A DNA stretch of 64,000 nucleotides from the NCBI RefSeq assembly GCF_003269035.1, contig NZ_QLTK01000005.1, positions 296,018 through 360,017 of the forward strand, given 5' to 3'. Made by a program: the position numbers and the translations under genes. The stretch is from Paraburkholderia bryophila (GTDB lineage Bacteria > Pseudomonadota > Gammaproteobacteria > Burkholderiales > Burkholderiaceae). The notes under the pieces are model-generated. The model was not told the origin of the DNA. It saw only the letters and a program-made list of their open reading frames with translations, and ran no database searches. Positions 26,428-35,336 of the stretch are shown here, in pieces (positions within the stretch are counted from its first letter, which is position 1; each line of letters begins with the position of its first letter).

Positions 26428-27393
26428 TTATTTGGTAACCAGATCGACCGGCGTTTCGACGACGCCCGACAACTCGGATTGCTTCTTGTGTTCGGCGAGC
26501 GCCTTCAAAGCGGTGTCGATACCGAACACAGCCTGTTTCGCGGCGTACTGATTGGCGGTCGCGAGCACGCGGCCGTCGGCCAGCATCGGCTTGATCGCGT
26601 TGATGTCGTCGTAGCCCACCACCTGCACCTTGCCCGCCTTGCCGGCCGCGCGCACCGCAGACACCGCGCCGATCGCCATGTTGTCGTTGCCGCACAGCAG
26701 GGCCTTGACGTCCGGATTCGCGTTGAGGATCTGGCTCGCCACCGCGTTGCCCTTGTCGATCTCCCACTCGCCCGATTGCAGCGACACCACCTTCATGCCG
26801 CCCGTTGCCATGGCCTGCTTGAAGCCGGCGCTACGTTGCTGCGCGTTGGTGGTGGTCGACACGCCTTCGATAATCGCGACGTTGTCGCCCGACTTCAGGT
26901 GCTTCGCGAGATAGTCGCCGACTTTCTGCGCGCCCTTCGCGTTATCCGGACCGACGAACGGGATGTTCAGGTCTTTCGACTTGAGCACGTCCGTGTCCAG
27001 CTTGTTGTCGATATTGACGACGATGATGCCGGCGTCCACGGCCTTCTTCAGGACCGGCACCAGTGCCTTCGAATCGGCCGGCGCGATCACCAGCGCGTCG
27101 ACCTTCGAGACGATCATCTGTTCGACGATACGAATCTGGTTAGCCGTGTCCGTCTCGTCCTTGATGCCGTTCGTGACGAGATCGAACTTCGTGGGATTCT
27201 GCTTCTGATAATCCTTCGCGCCGGTTTCCATGGTCAGGAAGAATTCGTTGGCGAGAGACTTCATGACCAGCGCGACCTTCGGCTTATGGGCGGCCTGAGC
27301 GAATGCCGACTGCATCGGCAAAATCGACACGGCGAGGAAAGCTGCGCTGGCTACGATGGCGCGACGGCGCGCCGGTTGGAATTGGCGAATCAT
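26428..27393 (-). CDS. rbsB: Ribose-type periplasmic binding protein
   Basis: A 321-residue periplasmic sugar-binding protein (Peripla_BP_4 type). The signal peptide is MIRQFQPARRRAIVASAAF and onward to AFA, followed by KVALVMKSLANEFF, VDALVIAPADSKALVPVLKKAVDAGIIVV and GYDDINAIKPML, all typical of RbsB. The start at 27393 has GGAG with a suitable spacer; the long open frame upstream (to 27765) crosses the divergent LysR start and is rejected. It is the first gene of rbsBACK followed by nucleoside hydrolase, and is divergent from a LysR gene that probably controls the operon. Confidence 0.92.
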   Translation of the reverse strand: MIRQFQPARRRAIVASAAFLAVSILPMQSAFAQAAHKPKVALVMKSLANEFFLTMETGAKDYQKQNPTKFDLVTNGIKDETDTANQIRIVEQMIVSKVDALVIAPADSKALVPVLKKAVDAGIIVVNIDNKLDTDVLKSKDLNIPFVGPDNAKGAQKVGDYLAKHLKSGDNVAIIEGVSTTTNAQQRSAGFKQAMATGGMKVVSLQSGEWEIDKGNAVASQILNANPDVKALLCGNDNMAIGAVSAVRAAGKAGKVQVVGYDDINAIKPMLADGRVLATANQYAAKQAVFGIDTALKALAEHKKQSELSGVVETPVDLVTK

Positions 27394-27563
27394 TAGTGTC
27401 TCCGTGTCGCTCATTCGCTCTACTGCGAGCCCTTGAGTCGTGTGTTGTGCAGGAACGCCGCGCTTGCCGCCGCCTGCAAAAGCCCACATGGCTTTGCGCA
27501 CGATAACCGACAAGCATGGCAAAACTAATCCTATCCTTGGGAAGTGGGTTATGCTATGCCAAA

Positions 27564-27586
27564 TTTCAAAACCTAGCGTTTCAAAA
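27564..27586 (+). promoter_or_regulatory. Direct repeat immediately before LysR start
   Basis: TTTCAAAA occurs at 27564-27571 and again at 27579-27586, 15 bases apart, with the second copy touching the ATG at 27587. It lies in the rbsB/lysR divergent region and may be a regulator site or part of the leader. No Shine-Dalgarno sequence is seen before the ATG. Confidence 0.35.
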
Positions 27587-28459
27587 ATGGAACACGTCGA
27601 TTGGGATGACCTGCGGATTCTGGTGGCGATCGCCCGTGGTGGGACCATGCGGGCGGCCGCTACCGCCTGCGATCTGAGCGCGCCGACCCTGTCGCGCCGG
27701 CTCACCGAACTCGAACGAAAGCTGGGCGAGCCGCTAGTCGACCGGGTGCCGTCGGGGTGCACCATGACGGCGTTCGGCGCCCGCGTGCTGGCCTGGGCGG
27801 AGCAGATGGAGGACCTGGCTCACAAGATCGAACGCGCCGCGGACGTGAACGGCGGCGCGGCCGCTCACGGCACGGTGAGGATCAATGCGGTCGAATGGCC
27901 GTCCTACATCCTGCTGAAACTGTTGGGCTCGTTTCAGGACCGGCTGCCCGGACTCGCGATCGAAGTGCTGACTTCGCGTCGCCCGTATAGCCTCGCACGG
28001 CGCGAAGCGGACATCGCGCTATGGTCGGAATGCCCCGAAGAGGGCGATCTCTACGTGCGGCGGATCGGCCGGATCCGCTTTGGGCTGTTCGGCTCGCGCG
28101 ACTACTATCTGCGCCACAAGGCGGCGATCGCGAAGAAGGAGTGGGACAAGCTGTCGTTCGTCGGTTACGACGACCGGCAGCCCGACCATCCCGCCATGCA
28201 ATGGCTAAAAACGCTGCCCGGCGCGCCGGCGCCGTCGCTGCGCAGCAGCTACGGCATGGGCGTGTTCGACGGCGTGCTGGGTGGTTCGGGACTCGGTGTG
28301 CTCGCGCAACTGGCGGGCGATACGACGAGCGACCTCGTTTGCGTGGAGAAACACATCAAGGCGCTCGATCAGGACGTGTGGATGGTGTTGCATCCGGCGC
28401 TGCGCGATAGCGAGCGCATCAGGACCGTAGCGAATCTGATCGCGGAGATTTTTCGTTAG
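27587..28459 (+). CDS. LysR-family regulator next to the ribose operon
   Basis: A 290-residue LysR transcription factor. The winged helix lies at the start (DWDDLRILVAIARGGTMRAAATACDLSAPTLSRRLTELERKLGEPLVDR, residues ~4-55) and a LysR-substrate domain follows, with a typical central segment LAREADIALWSECPEE-like pattern. The ATG at 27587 is chosen since homologues start two or three residues before DWDDLR. It is divergent from rbsB (194 bases) and probably regulates ribose/nucleoside use, which is notable because ribose operons are more often controlled by LacI-type RbsR. Confidence 0.9.
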   Translation: MEHVDWDDLRILVAIARGGTMRAAATACDLSAPTLSRRLTELERKLGEPLVDRVPSGCTMTAFGARVLAWAEQMEDLAHKIERAADVNGGAAAHGTVRINAVEWPSYILLKLLGSFQDRLPGLAIEVLTSRRPYSLARREADIALWSECPEEGDLYVRRIGRIRFGLFGSRDYYLRHKAAIAKKEWDKLSFVGYDDRQPDHPAMQWLKTLPGAPAPSLRSSYGMGVFDGVLGGSGLGVLAQLAGDTTSDLVCVEKHIKALDQDVWMVLHPALRDSERIRTVANLIAEIFR

Positions 28460-28466
28460 GGGTGGG

Positions 28467-29240
28467 CTATAGCGTCGCCGTCACGCCGCCGTCCACGTAA
28501 AGAATATGGCCGTTCACGAAGTTCGACGCGTCGCTCGACAGAAACACCACCGCGCCCACCAGATCTTCCACCTCACCCCAGCGCTTTGACGGCGTGCGCC
28601 CGATCAGCCAGTTACTGAAGGTCTCGTCGTTGACCAGCGCCTCGGTCAATTCCGTCTTGAAGTAGCCGGGGCCCAGGCCATTGACCTGAATCCCGTGCTG
28701 CCCCCAGTCGATCGCCATGCCTTTGGTCAGCATCTTCACCGCGCCTTTGCTCGCCGTGTAAGCCGCGATGTTCGGCCGGCCTAGCTCGCTTTGCACCGAG
28801 CAGATGTTGACGATCTTGCCGCGCTTGCGAGCAATCATGTGCCGCGCGACCGCCTGGCCGACCAGAAACACACTGTCCACATTGGTCTTCATCAACTCTT
28901 CCCATTGCGTATGGGAAAACTGCTCGAGCGGCGCGCGGCGCTGCATGCCGGCGTTGTTCACGAGAATGTCGACCGCGCCTATTTCATCTTCGATCCGGGC
29001 AATCGCCTTTTCCACCTCGTCGGCGGAGGTCACGTCGAAACTCGCCGTATGAACGGTAGCGCCATCGTCACGCAAGCGGCTCTCGGCTTCCGCCAAACGT
29101 GCTTCGCTGCGCCCGTTCAGAATGACTTCGGCTCCCGCGCCGGCCAGGCCCTTTGCCAACGCGAACCCAATACCGGTACTCGAACCGGTAATCAGCGCGC
29201 GACGCCCCGACAGATCGAACATCTTCAGATTCGCGTTCAA
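28467..29240 (-). CDS. idnO: Gluconate 5-dehydrogenase-like SDR
   Basis: A 257-residue classical short-chain dehydrogenase. It has TGSSTGIGFALAKGL for NAD(P), NNAG near residue 95, and the catalytic Ser with YTASK near residue 160; SVQSELGRP and NGLGPGYFKTELT closely resemble E. coli IdnO (5-keto-D-gluconate reductase). It begins at a TTG codon with AAGGAG five bases upstream; an ATG lies seven codons later. It is convergent with the LysR gene, eight bases apart, and not obviously joined to any sugar-acid operon, so the true substrate is inferred. Confidence 0.85.
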   Translation of the reverse strand: MNANLKMFDLSGRRALITGSSTGIGFALAKGLAGAGAEVILNGRSEARLAEAESRLRDDGATVHTASFDVTSADEVEKAIARIEDEIGAVDILVNNAGMQRRAPLEQFSHTQWEELMKTNVDSVFLVGQAVARHMIARKRGKIVNICSVQSELGRPNIAAYTASKGAVKMLTKGMAIDWGQHGIQVNGLGPGYFKTELTEALVNDETFSNWLIGRTPSKRWGEVEDLVGAVVFLSSDASNFVNGHILYVDGGVTATL

Positions 29241-29321
29241 TTCAGCTCCTTGACGACGTTACGTCGTGAAGACACTCGCGGCCTTCACATGACCGTAGCC
29301 ATCGTATCGCGCCCGCCGATA

Positions 29322-30809
29322 TCACGCATGCTCGATCGCGGCGCCAGCTCGTTGCAGCAGGTCGGCACAGCGGTCGGAGAGGTTGTCGAACCTGAGCGTC
29401 TTGCCGGATTTCCCGTAGCGTTCAGCGAGGGTTTCGAGCGCGTCGATCGCGGAATGATCCGCGACACGGAGATACCTGCAATCGATCGTCACATCAGCCG
29501 GATCGTGCTGCGGCGTGAACAACGCCGCGAAGTTCGCGGTCGACGCAAAGAACAGCGTGCCGTGCGGTCTGTACGTCTTTTTACCGCGGTGCGTTTCATC
29601 GACGTCCGTGCGGATCTCGCGCGCGTGTTGCCACGCAAAATTGAGCGCGGCAATCACGATTCCGCACAAGACAGCAATCGCCAGGTCCGTGAAGACGGTG
29701 ATCACCGTCACAGCCACCACGACCAGCGCGTCATTGCGAGGGACTTTGCGCAAGCTCCGCAGCGAACTCCACGCGAACGTCTGCTGCGCGACGACGAACA
29801 TCACGCCCACCAGCGCGGCAAGCGGAATGCGTTCGATCAACGGCGACAGAAACAGGATAAACAGCAGAATCATCACGCCGCTCGTCGCACCCGAGAGCCG
29901 CGACCGTCCGCCCGAACTCAGGTTGATCATGGTCTGGCCGATCATCGCGCAGCCCCCTAATCCACCCAGAACACCGGACACGATATTCGCCACGCCGAGC
30001 GCCACGCATTCGCGATTGGGTTGCCCAACGGTTTCCGTGATGTCGTCGGTCAGATTGAACGTGAGCAATGTCTCCAGCAAGCCAACGATCGACATCAACA
30101 CTGCATAAGGCAATACGATACGCAGTGTTTCGAGGTTCCACGGAACGGCCGGCAGATGAAACACGGGCAGACTGCCCGCAATGTGCGCCATATCGCCGAG
30201 ATTGCGCGTCGGCAAGTGCATCGATTGGCTCAGTACGCCCACGCTGACAATCGCGACGAGCGCGGGCGGCACGGCCCTGGTGACGCGCGGCAGCAGATAG
30301 ACGATCAGCATCGTCAGCACGACCAGCGCGCACATTACGGCTAGCGGCGTGCCGTGCAGCCACTGCACGCCCGACGGCGTCGCCGCCTTGAAATGCTCCA
30401 GCTGCGCCATCGCGATGATGATGGCCAGCCCATTGACGAAGCCGAGCATGACCGGGTGAGGCACCATGCGAATCAGTTTACCGAGCCGTAGCATGCCGAA
30501 CAGCACCATCAGCAGGCCACCGAGCACCACCGTGGCGAGTAAATACTGCACACCGTGCTGCACGACTAGTGCGACGATCACCACGGCCATCGACCCGGCC
30601 GCGCCCGAGATCATGCCGGGCCGGCCGCCAAAAATCGCCGTCAGCGCGCAAATAATGAAGGCCCCGTAAAGGCCCATCAAGGGGTTGACCTGAGCGACCA
30701 GTGCAAACGCAATGCACTCGGGAACCAGTGCGAACGAGGACGTCAGGCCCGCCAGTACGTTCTGCCTGATATCGGAGAACCACTGCTCGTGGAAAGTTTC
30801 AATCTTCAT
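29322..30809 (-). CDS. SulP-family anion transporter
   Basis: A 495-residue inner-membrane protein with 10-12 hydrophobic helices and a short C-terminal STAS domain. The family signature is near the N-terminus (LTSSFALVPECIAFALVAQVNPLMGLYGAF), with AAGSMAVVIVALV and GGLGGCAMIGQTMINL further on. SulP proteins move sulfate, bicarbonate or dicarboxylates; this form, with a short STAS end (ADHSAIDALETLAERY), resembles bicarbonate/sulfate carriers but substrate is unresolved. The gene is monocistronic. Confidence 0.9.
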   Translation of the reverse strand: MKIETFHEQWFSDIRQNVLAGLTSSFALVPECIAFALVAQVNPLMGLYGAFIICALTAIFGGRPGMISGAAGSMAVVIVALVVQHGVQYLLATVVLGGLLMVLFGMLRLGKLIRMVPHPVMLGFVNGLAIIIAMAQLEHFKAATPSGVQWLHGTPLAVMCALVVLTMLIVYLLPRVTRAVPPALVAIVSVGVLSQSMHLPTRNLGDMAHIAGSLPVFHLPAVPWNLETLRIVLPYAVLMSIVGLLETLLTFNLTDDITETVGQPNRECVALGVANIVSGVLGGLGGCAMIGQTMINLSSGGRSRLSGATSGVMILLFILFLSPLIERIPLAALVGVMFVVAQQTFAWSSLRSLRKVPRNDALVVVAVTVITVFTDLAIAVLCGIVIAALNFAWQHAREIRTDVDETHRGKKTYRPHGTLFFASTANFAALFTPQHDPADVTIDCRYLRVADHSAIDALETLAERYGKSGKTLRFDNLSDRCADLLQRAGAAIEHA

Positions 30810-31014
30810 CTAGGGGAATCGAAGCCAGAAAATGCGGGGCGCGGCGAAGCATGGCCGATCGTTGCGGGGGCATCGAGTCAAAACGCGAACGCACGATCCA
30901 AAAAAAACCGTGCGTGAGCGTCTCGGCAAATTTATGCGGACGCTGAGTTTACAACATTCCCCCACTACGCTCCCGCCGCCCGCCCCCACCACTTCGCAGC
31001 GCCCGCTCCGTCCG

Positions 31015-32559
31015 TCAACGCGACGCGGTGGCGCGATTCGCGTACGACGACTCCCAGCCACCGCCGAGCGCTTTACACAGCGTGATCAGATTCGCATCCG
31101 CCGTTGCCCGGCTTTGTTGCATGTTGCTCTGCGCGTCGAGCAACTGCTTCTGCACGTTCAACACGTCGAGATAGTCGAGCGCGCCGGCCTTGTAGCGTTG
31201 CTGCGCGACCGCCAGCGCGCGCTGGTTCAGCGTCACCACCTCCGCGAGCTTGTCGCGGCGCTGTTGCTCGGCATCGTAGGCAAGCAGCGCATCGTCCACC
31301 TCGCGCCAGGCATTGAGCACGGTGCGCCTGTAGACGATCGCGGCTTCCTGCTGTTGCGCTTCGCGCAGATTCAAGGTGCCCTTGAGGCGTCCGCCCTCGA
31401 AGATCGGCAGCGTGATCGAGGGTCCGACGACGAACTGCCCCGACGCCCAACTGGCGAGACTCGACAGTTGCAGGCTCTGCAGACCCGCGCTGCCGTTGAG
31501 CGAGATACGCGGATAAAAGTCGGCCTTCGCCATGCCGATCGAAGCCGTCGCCGCGTGCAGTTCCGCCTCCGCCTTTCTGATGTCGGGCCGGCGTTGCACC
31601 AGCTCCGACGGAAAGCCGATCGGCACCTGGCCCGGCAGTTCAGGCACGTCGTGCGCTTCGCCGAGCGTTGACTGAAGCGCGCCCGGCTCCTCGGCGAGCA
31701 ACACGCCGATCGCATTGATCGTGGTCGCGCAGCGCGCTTCGAGCGTCGGGATCAGACTTTCAATCGACGCCGCCTGCGCCGATGCGTTGGCCACGTCGAG
31801 ATCGGTCGTCACGCCTTCGTGGGCGCGGACCTGCGTGAGCTTTGCCGTGTTGCGAGCGATCTCCAGGTTTTGCCGCGCGATACGCAGCAGCGCCTGGGTA
31901 TCGCGCAACTCGATATAGTCTCGCGCGAGTTCGGCACGGGCGGACAACAACACGGCGTTTCGATCTTCATAAGATGCATCGGTCAAAGCCGACGCCGCTT
32001 CCACGCCGCGCCGCACACGCCCCCAGATGTCGAGTTCCCACGAGGCGTCGAAACCCGCCTGATAGAGGTTGTAAGCAGGCGAGCCCGTGGAACCCGGCAA
32101 CGGCGCGACGCCCAGCGGCGTCGCGCCCGAAGCGGATTGCGATTGCGCGCTGGTCGGGCTGACGCCGAGCAGGCCCAGAATGCCGTTCGGGCTGCCGCGT
32201 TCCCGGTCGTACGAGGCGGCGCCGTCCAGCGTGGGATATTCCGCCGCCCCGGCCACACGCCGCTCGGCACGGCTCTGGCGAAGTCGCGCTGACGCTGCGG
32301 CGACATCGAGATTCGCGTCGGCCAGTTGCTGTTCGAGCGTGTTCAACGTGGGGTCGTTGAACAGCGTCCACCAATCCTGATTGAAGCCTGCTTCGACGGC
32401 CTTGCTCGGTGCTTGCGCGGATTCGGTGCGCTCGAAGACTTGCGGCGGCGTGGCCGACGTGGGCGGTTCGAAATTCGGCCCGACGGTGCAGCCCGTCATG
32501 ACGAGGCACGCGAGAATCTCCAACAGCAACGCGCGCAGAGAAAGTTCGCTCGTGTTCAT
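31015..32559 (-). CDS. Outer-membrane efflux channel, NodT-type lipoprotein
   Basis: A 514-residue outer-membrane factor for a tripartite exporter. It has a lipoprotein signal ending MTGC (Cys about residue 24), the usual VGPNFEPP start of the mature protein, and two repeats of long helical coiled-coil segments (for example LNTLEQQLADANLDVAAASARLRQSRAE). Its ATG overlaps the HlyD stop (ATGA), placing it as the last gene of the MFS-HlyD-OMF operon. It forms the outer-membrane tunnel through which substrates leave. Confidence 0.92.
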   Translation of the reverse strand: MNTSELSLRALLLEILACLVMTGCTVGPNFEPPTSATPPQVFERTESAQAPSKAVEAGFNQDWWTLFNDPTLNTLEQQLADANLDVAAASARLRQSRAERRVAGAAEYPTLDGAASYDRERGSPNGILGLLGVSPTSAQSQSASGATPLGVAPLPGSTGSPAYNLYQAGFDASWELDIWGRVRRGVEAASALTDASYEDRNAVLLSARAELARDYIELRDTQALLRIARQNLEIARNTAKLTQVRAHEGVTTDLDVANASAQAASIESLIPTLEARCATTINAIGVLLAEEPGALQSTLGEAHDVPELPGQVPIGFPSELVQRRPDIRKAEAELHAATASIGMAKADFYPRISLNGSAGLQSLQLSSLASWASGQFVVGPSITLPIFEGGRLKGTLNLREAQQQEAAIVYRRTVLNAWREVDDALLAYDAEQQRRDKLAEVVTLNQRALAVAQQRYKAGALDYLDVLNVQKQLLDAQSNMQQSRATADANLITLCKALGGGWESSYANRATASR

Positions 32560-33632
32560 TTTGCTTCTCCCGTTTCAGCCAAGGGTTCCACATGGCCGCC
32601 AACGGCCACTTCCGCTTCCACGGAAAGCCCCACGCTCAGCGCCGAGGCCGCCGCCTGTCCGCGGTCGATGGCGATCTTGACCGGCACGCGCTGCACGACC
32701 TTCGTGAAGTTGCCTGTCGCGTTGTCCGGTGCGATCGGCGCGAAGCTCACCCCGGTTGCGGGAGCGAGACTATCCACATGGCCGTGAATCACCACGCCGG
32801 GAAAGCTGTCGACCTTGATCCGCACGCTTTCGCCAGGCCGCATATGGGTGATCTGGTTCTCCTGGAAGTTGGCGACGACGTAGGCGTCCGACAGCGGCAC
32901 GATCGCCAGAACCGGCGCACCGGGCGTCACGAATGCCCCGACCCGTGCGGAACGGCGCCCCACCTTGCCATCGACCGGCGCGTGAATCTCCGTGTAGGAG
33001 AGGTTGAGTCTGGCCTGCTCCAGCGCCGCCTCGGCGCGCGCGAGCGCGCCGGCCGCTTTGTCGCGCTGGGTGCGTAATACCGCCAGGTTCTGTTCGGTCG
33101 ACGCCAGCGCGGCCTGGTCGTGCGCCTGTTGCGCAAGCTGCCCGGCGAGCGCGCTCGACGCGTGCTGCTGCTCCTGCGCCGTGCCCGCGCCCGCATCCGA
33201 GAGATTCTGGTAGCGCGCCGCGTTGGCGCGGGCAAACTGGATCGACGCGTCGTCGGCCTTGAGCGTGGCGCGCGACTGGTCGACGAGCGACGGTTGCCGC
33301 GCGATCTCGGCGTCGTAGTTTGCGACGGCGGCGTTCGCCGCAGTCACATCGGCTTGCGCACTCATCAACGCGGACCGGAAGTCGCGGTCGTCGATCCGCA
33401 CCAGCAATTGGCCGGCTTTGACCGACTGGTTGTCGTCGACCAATACCTCGGCAATCTGCCCGGCGACACGCGGCGCGACGAGCGTGAAATCGGCCTCGAC
33501 ATAGGCGTCGTTGGTGGATTCGCTAGTCGAGCCGTGGACCAATCCTGTACAGGCCCATGCACCCACGCCGACGGCAACGGCCAGCGCGGCAATACGAATC
33601 ATCTTGAGAGGAGAACGGGCAATGGTCGACAT
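32556..33632 (-). CDS. HlyD/EmrA-type membrane fusion protein
   Basis: A 358-residue periplasmic adaptor with one N-terminal membrane anchor (ALAVAVGVGAWACTG). It has the split lipoyl domain (EADFTLVAPRVAGQIAEVLVDDNQSVKAGQLL and NLSYTEIHAPVDGKVG), an alpha-helical hairpin between (residues ~90-210), and a beta-barrel region ending VGLSVEAEVAVGG. The start at 33632 is supported by AAGGGA nine bases upstream; 33641, overlapping the MFS stop as ATGA, is an alternative. It links the MFS pump to the outer-membrane channel. Confidence 0.91.
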   Translation of the reverse strand: MSTIARSPLKMIRIAALAVAVGVGAWACTGLVHGSTSESTNDAYVEADFTLVAPRVAGQIAEVLVDDNQSVKAGQLLVRIDDRDFRSALMSAQADVTAANAAVANYDAEIARQPSLVDQSRATLKADDASIQFARANAARYQNLSDAGAGTAQEQQHASSALAGQLAQQAHDQAALASTEQNLAVLRTQRDKAAGALARAEAALEQARLNLSYTEIHAPVDGKVGRRSARVGAFVTPGAPVLAIVPLSDAYVVANFQENQITHMRPGESVRIKVDSFPGVVIHGHVDSLAPATGVSFAPIAPDNATGNFTKVVQRVPVKIAIDRGQAAASALSVGLSVEAEVAVGGHVEPLAETGEAK

Positions 33633-33637
33633 GATTT

Positions 33638-35275
33638 TCATCCCTTGGTGGGAGCAGAAGGCGTGCTGCACCACGGCGGATAAATACGCACAGGTAACAC
33701 GGGCACGAGGAAAAGAAGCACGATGGCAACACCCGCCATCACGCGATAAAGATCCGCCGAGGTCAGCACCAGCGCCTGCACGTGGATGCGGTGGGCCAGT
33801 TCGCCGAGACCGTGCGCCGCGTCGATGTTCTGACTCGTCACCAGCGCATGATTGCCGAGGTGGTCCACGAGCATGGTCGAATGCAGACGTTCACGGCGTG
33901 TTCCCAAACCTTCGATCAGCCAGGTCGCCACGGCGGCGGAGAACGTCTTGAGCGAGTTGAACATGGCCGAAGCGAAGGGACCTTCGGTGGGCGGCAAGCC
34001 GGTCGTGACGCCCATCAGGATCGCCAGGATCACCATGGGCTGCGCGACGATCTGGATGGATTGCAGCCAGTAGAAGTTGTCGCGAATCCAGTCCGACGTC
34101 ATGAAGCTTCCCAGCACGCAGGTGGTGGTCATGAGACACAGTCCGATCGCCATCACCCAGCGGTGATCGGCCCGCCGCAGGTTCAGCACGGCCGCCGTCA
34201 GCGGCAGCACGATCAATAGCGGAATCGCGACGAGCAAAGACAGGGGCGCGGTTTGCAGCGGCCGGTAGCCATGCACTTTGGCAAGATACTGGCCGGGTAT
34301 CGCCGCCACACCAACCAGCAGGATCACCGCCCCGGCGAGCGTCGTCAGTCCATGTGCGAAGTTTCTACGCGACAGCAATTGCAGCTTGAAAAAAGGCAGC
34401 GGATGAAACCACTCGTTGACGAGGAACGTCACGAGCAACAACCCACCGCCGACGAACATGACACGAATGAATTCGGAATTGAGCCCGTCCAGACGATCGC
34501 ATTGCAACAGGCCGGTCACGAGCATGGCCACGGCGGGAAATCCGGTCAGCAATCCGGTCCAGTTGAAGGCGCCGAGTCGTTCCAGTTTGAGCGGATCGGA
34601 CGGCAGTCCCCACTGGATCGCCACGCAACTGATAACGCCGAGCGGCACGATTTGCCAGAACGCCATTTGCCAGCCGGCGTACTCGGTCCACAGCGCGGCA
34701 AGCGGTGTGCCGAGCGCCGGCCCGAAGGTCGCCGTCAGCGCGTAACCGGCGAGCCCGTACAGCTTCACTTTGGGCGGCAGGTAACGCAGCGCCACGATGA
34801 TCAGCATGGGCGGCAGACACCCGCCGGCGATCCCCTGCATCGCACGCAACAGGTAGAGCATCAGCAGGTTCGGCGCGAACGGGCAAAGAATCCCCAGGAG
34901 CATCGTCGCGAGCACCGCGCCGATCGTGAATCGCTTGAGCGTGAAGGTGATCCCGAACCACGGTGCGAACACCATCGCGGTCACGTTGGCCGCCTCGAAC
35001 AGCGTGGTCAGCCAGGTGCCGTCGTCATGGCCGATCGAGAGCGCGCCCTGAATGTCCGCCAGCGACTGGGCGGTGACCTGTTCGTTGAGAATGGCCAGCA
35101 ATGACGCGAGCAGCATGCCGACCAGACCGGACGCGAGACGAGGGGTCAGCGCGGGCTGTTGGGCGGCAGACGGTGCGGGCGCTCCGGTTCCGGCCGCAAG
35201 CGCCGGCGCGGCTACCGCCGGCTGTGCGGCGGCCCGCGCTTGTGTACCCGTGGTCAGAAGGTTGCCGGTAGTCAT
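33638..35275 (-). CDS. DHA2/EmrB-type MFS multidrug exporter
   Basis: A 545-residue, ~14-helix inner-membrane pump of the DHA2 (EmrB) subfamily. It has a helix-1 segment LVGMLLASLLAILNEQVTAQSL and a motif-C-like region (GLAGYALTATFGPALGTPLAALWTEY). An unusual ~50-residue Ala/Pro/Thr-rich N-terminus precedes helix 1. The start at 35275 has AGGAG six bases upstream. It is the first pump gene of the operon MFS-HlyD-OMF and lies 61 bases after an ABM-domain gene; the group faces a divergent LysR regulator. Likely role is export of hydrophobic antibiotics or aromatic compounds. Confidence 0.92.
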   Translation of the reverse strand: MTTGNLLTTGTQARAAAQPAVAAPALAAGTGAPAPSAAQQPALTPRLASGLVGMLLASLLAILNEQVTAQSLADIQGALSIGHDDGTWLTTLFEAANVTAMVFAPWFGITFTLKRFTIGAVLATMLLGILCPFAPNLLMLYLLRAMQGIAGGCLPPMLIIVALRYLPPKVKLYGLAGYALTATFGPALGTPLAALWTEYAGWQMAFWQIVPLGVISCVAIQWGLPSDPLKLERLGAFNWTGLLTGFPAVAMLVTGLLQCDRLDGLNSEFIRVMFVGGGLLLVTFLVNEWFHPLPFFKLQLLSRRNFAHGLTTLAGAVILLVGVAAIPGQYLAKVHGYRPLQTAPLSLLVAIPLLIVLPLTAAVLNLRRADHRWVMAIGLCLMTTTCVLGSFMTSDWIRDNFYWLQSIQIVAQPMVILAILMGVTTGLPPTEGPFASAMFNSLKTFSAAVATWLIEGLGTRRERLHSTMLVDHLGNHALVTSQNIDAAHGLGELAHRIHVQALVLTSADLYRVMAGVAIVLLFLVPVLPVRIYPPWCSTPSAPTKG

Positions 35276-35336
35276 GGGAACTCCTGTTGCTGCTCGTGTT
35301 TCGTGAGGATCGAGTCTCGATAGCGATGCGCCCCGC

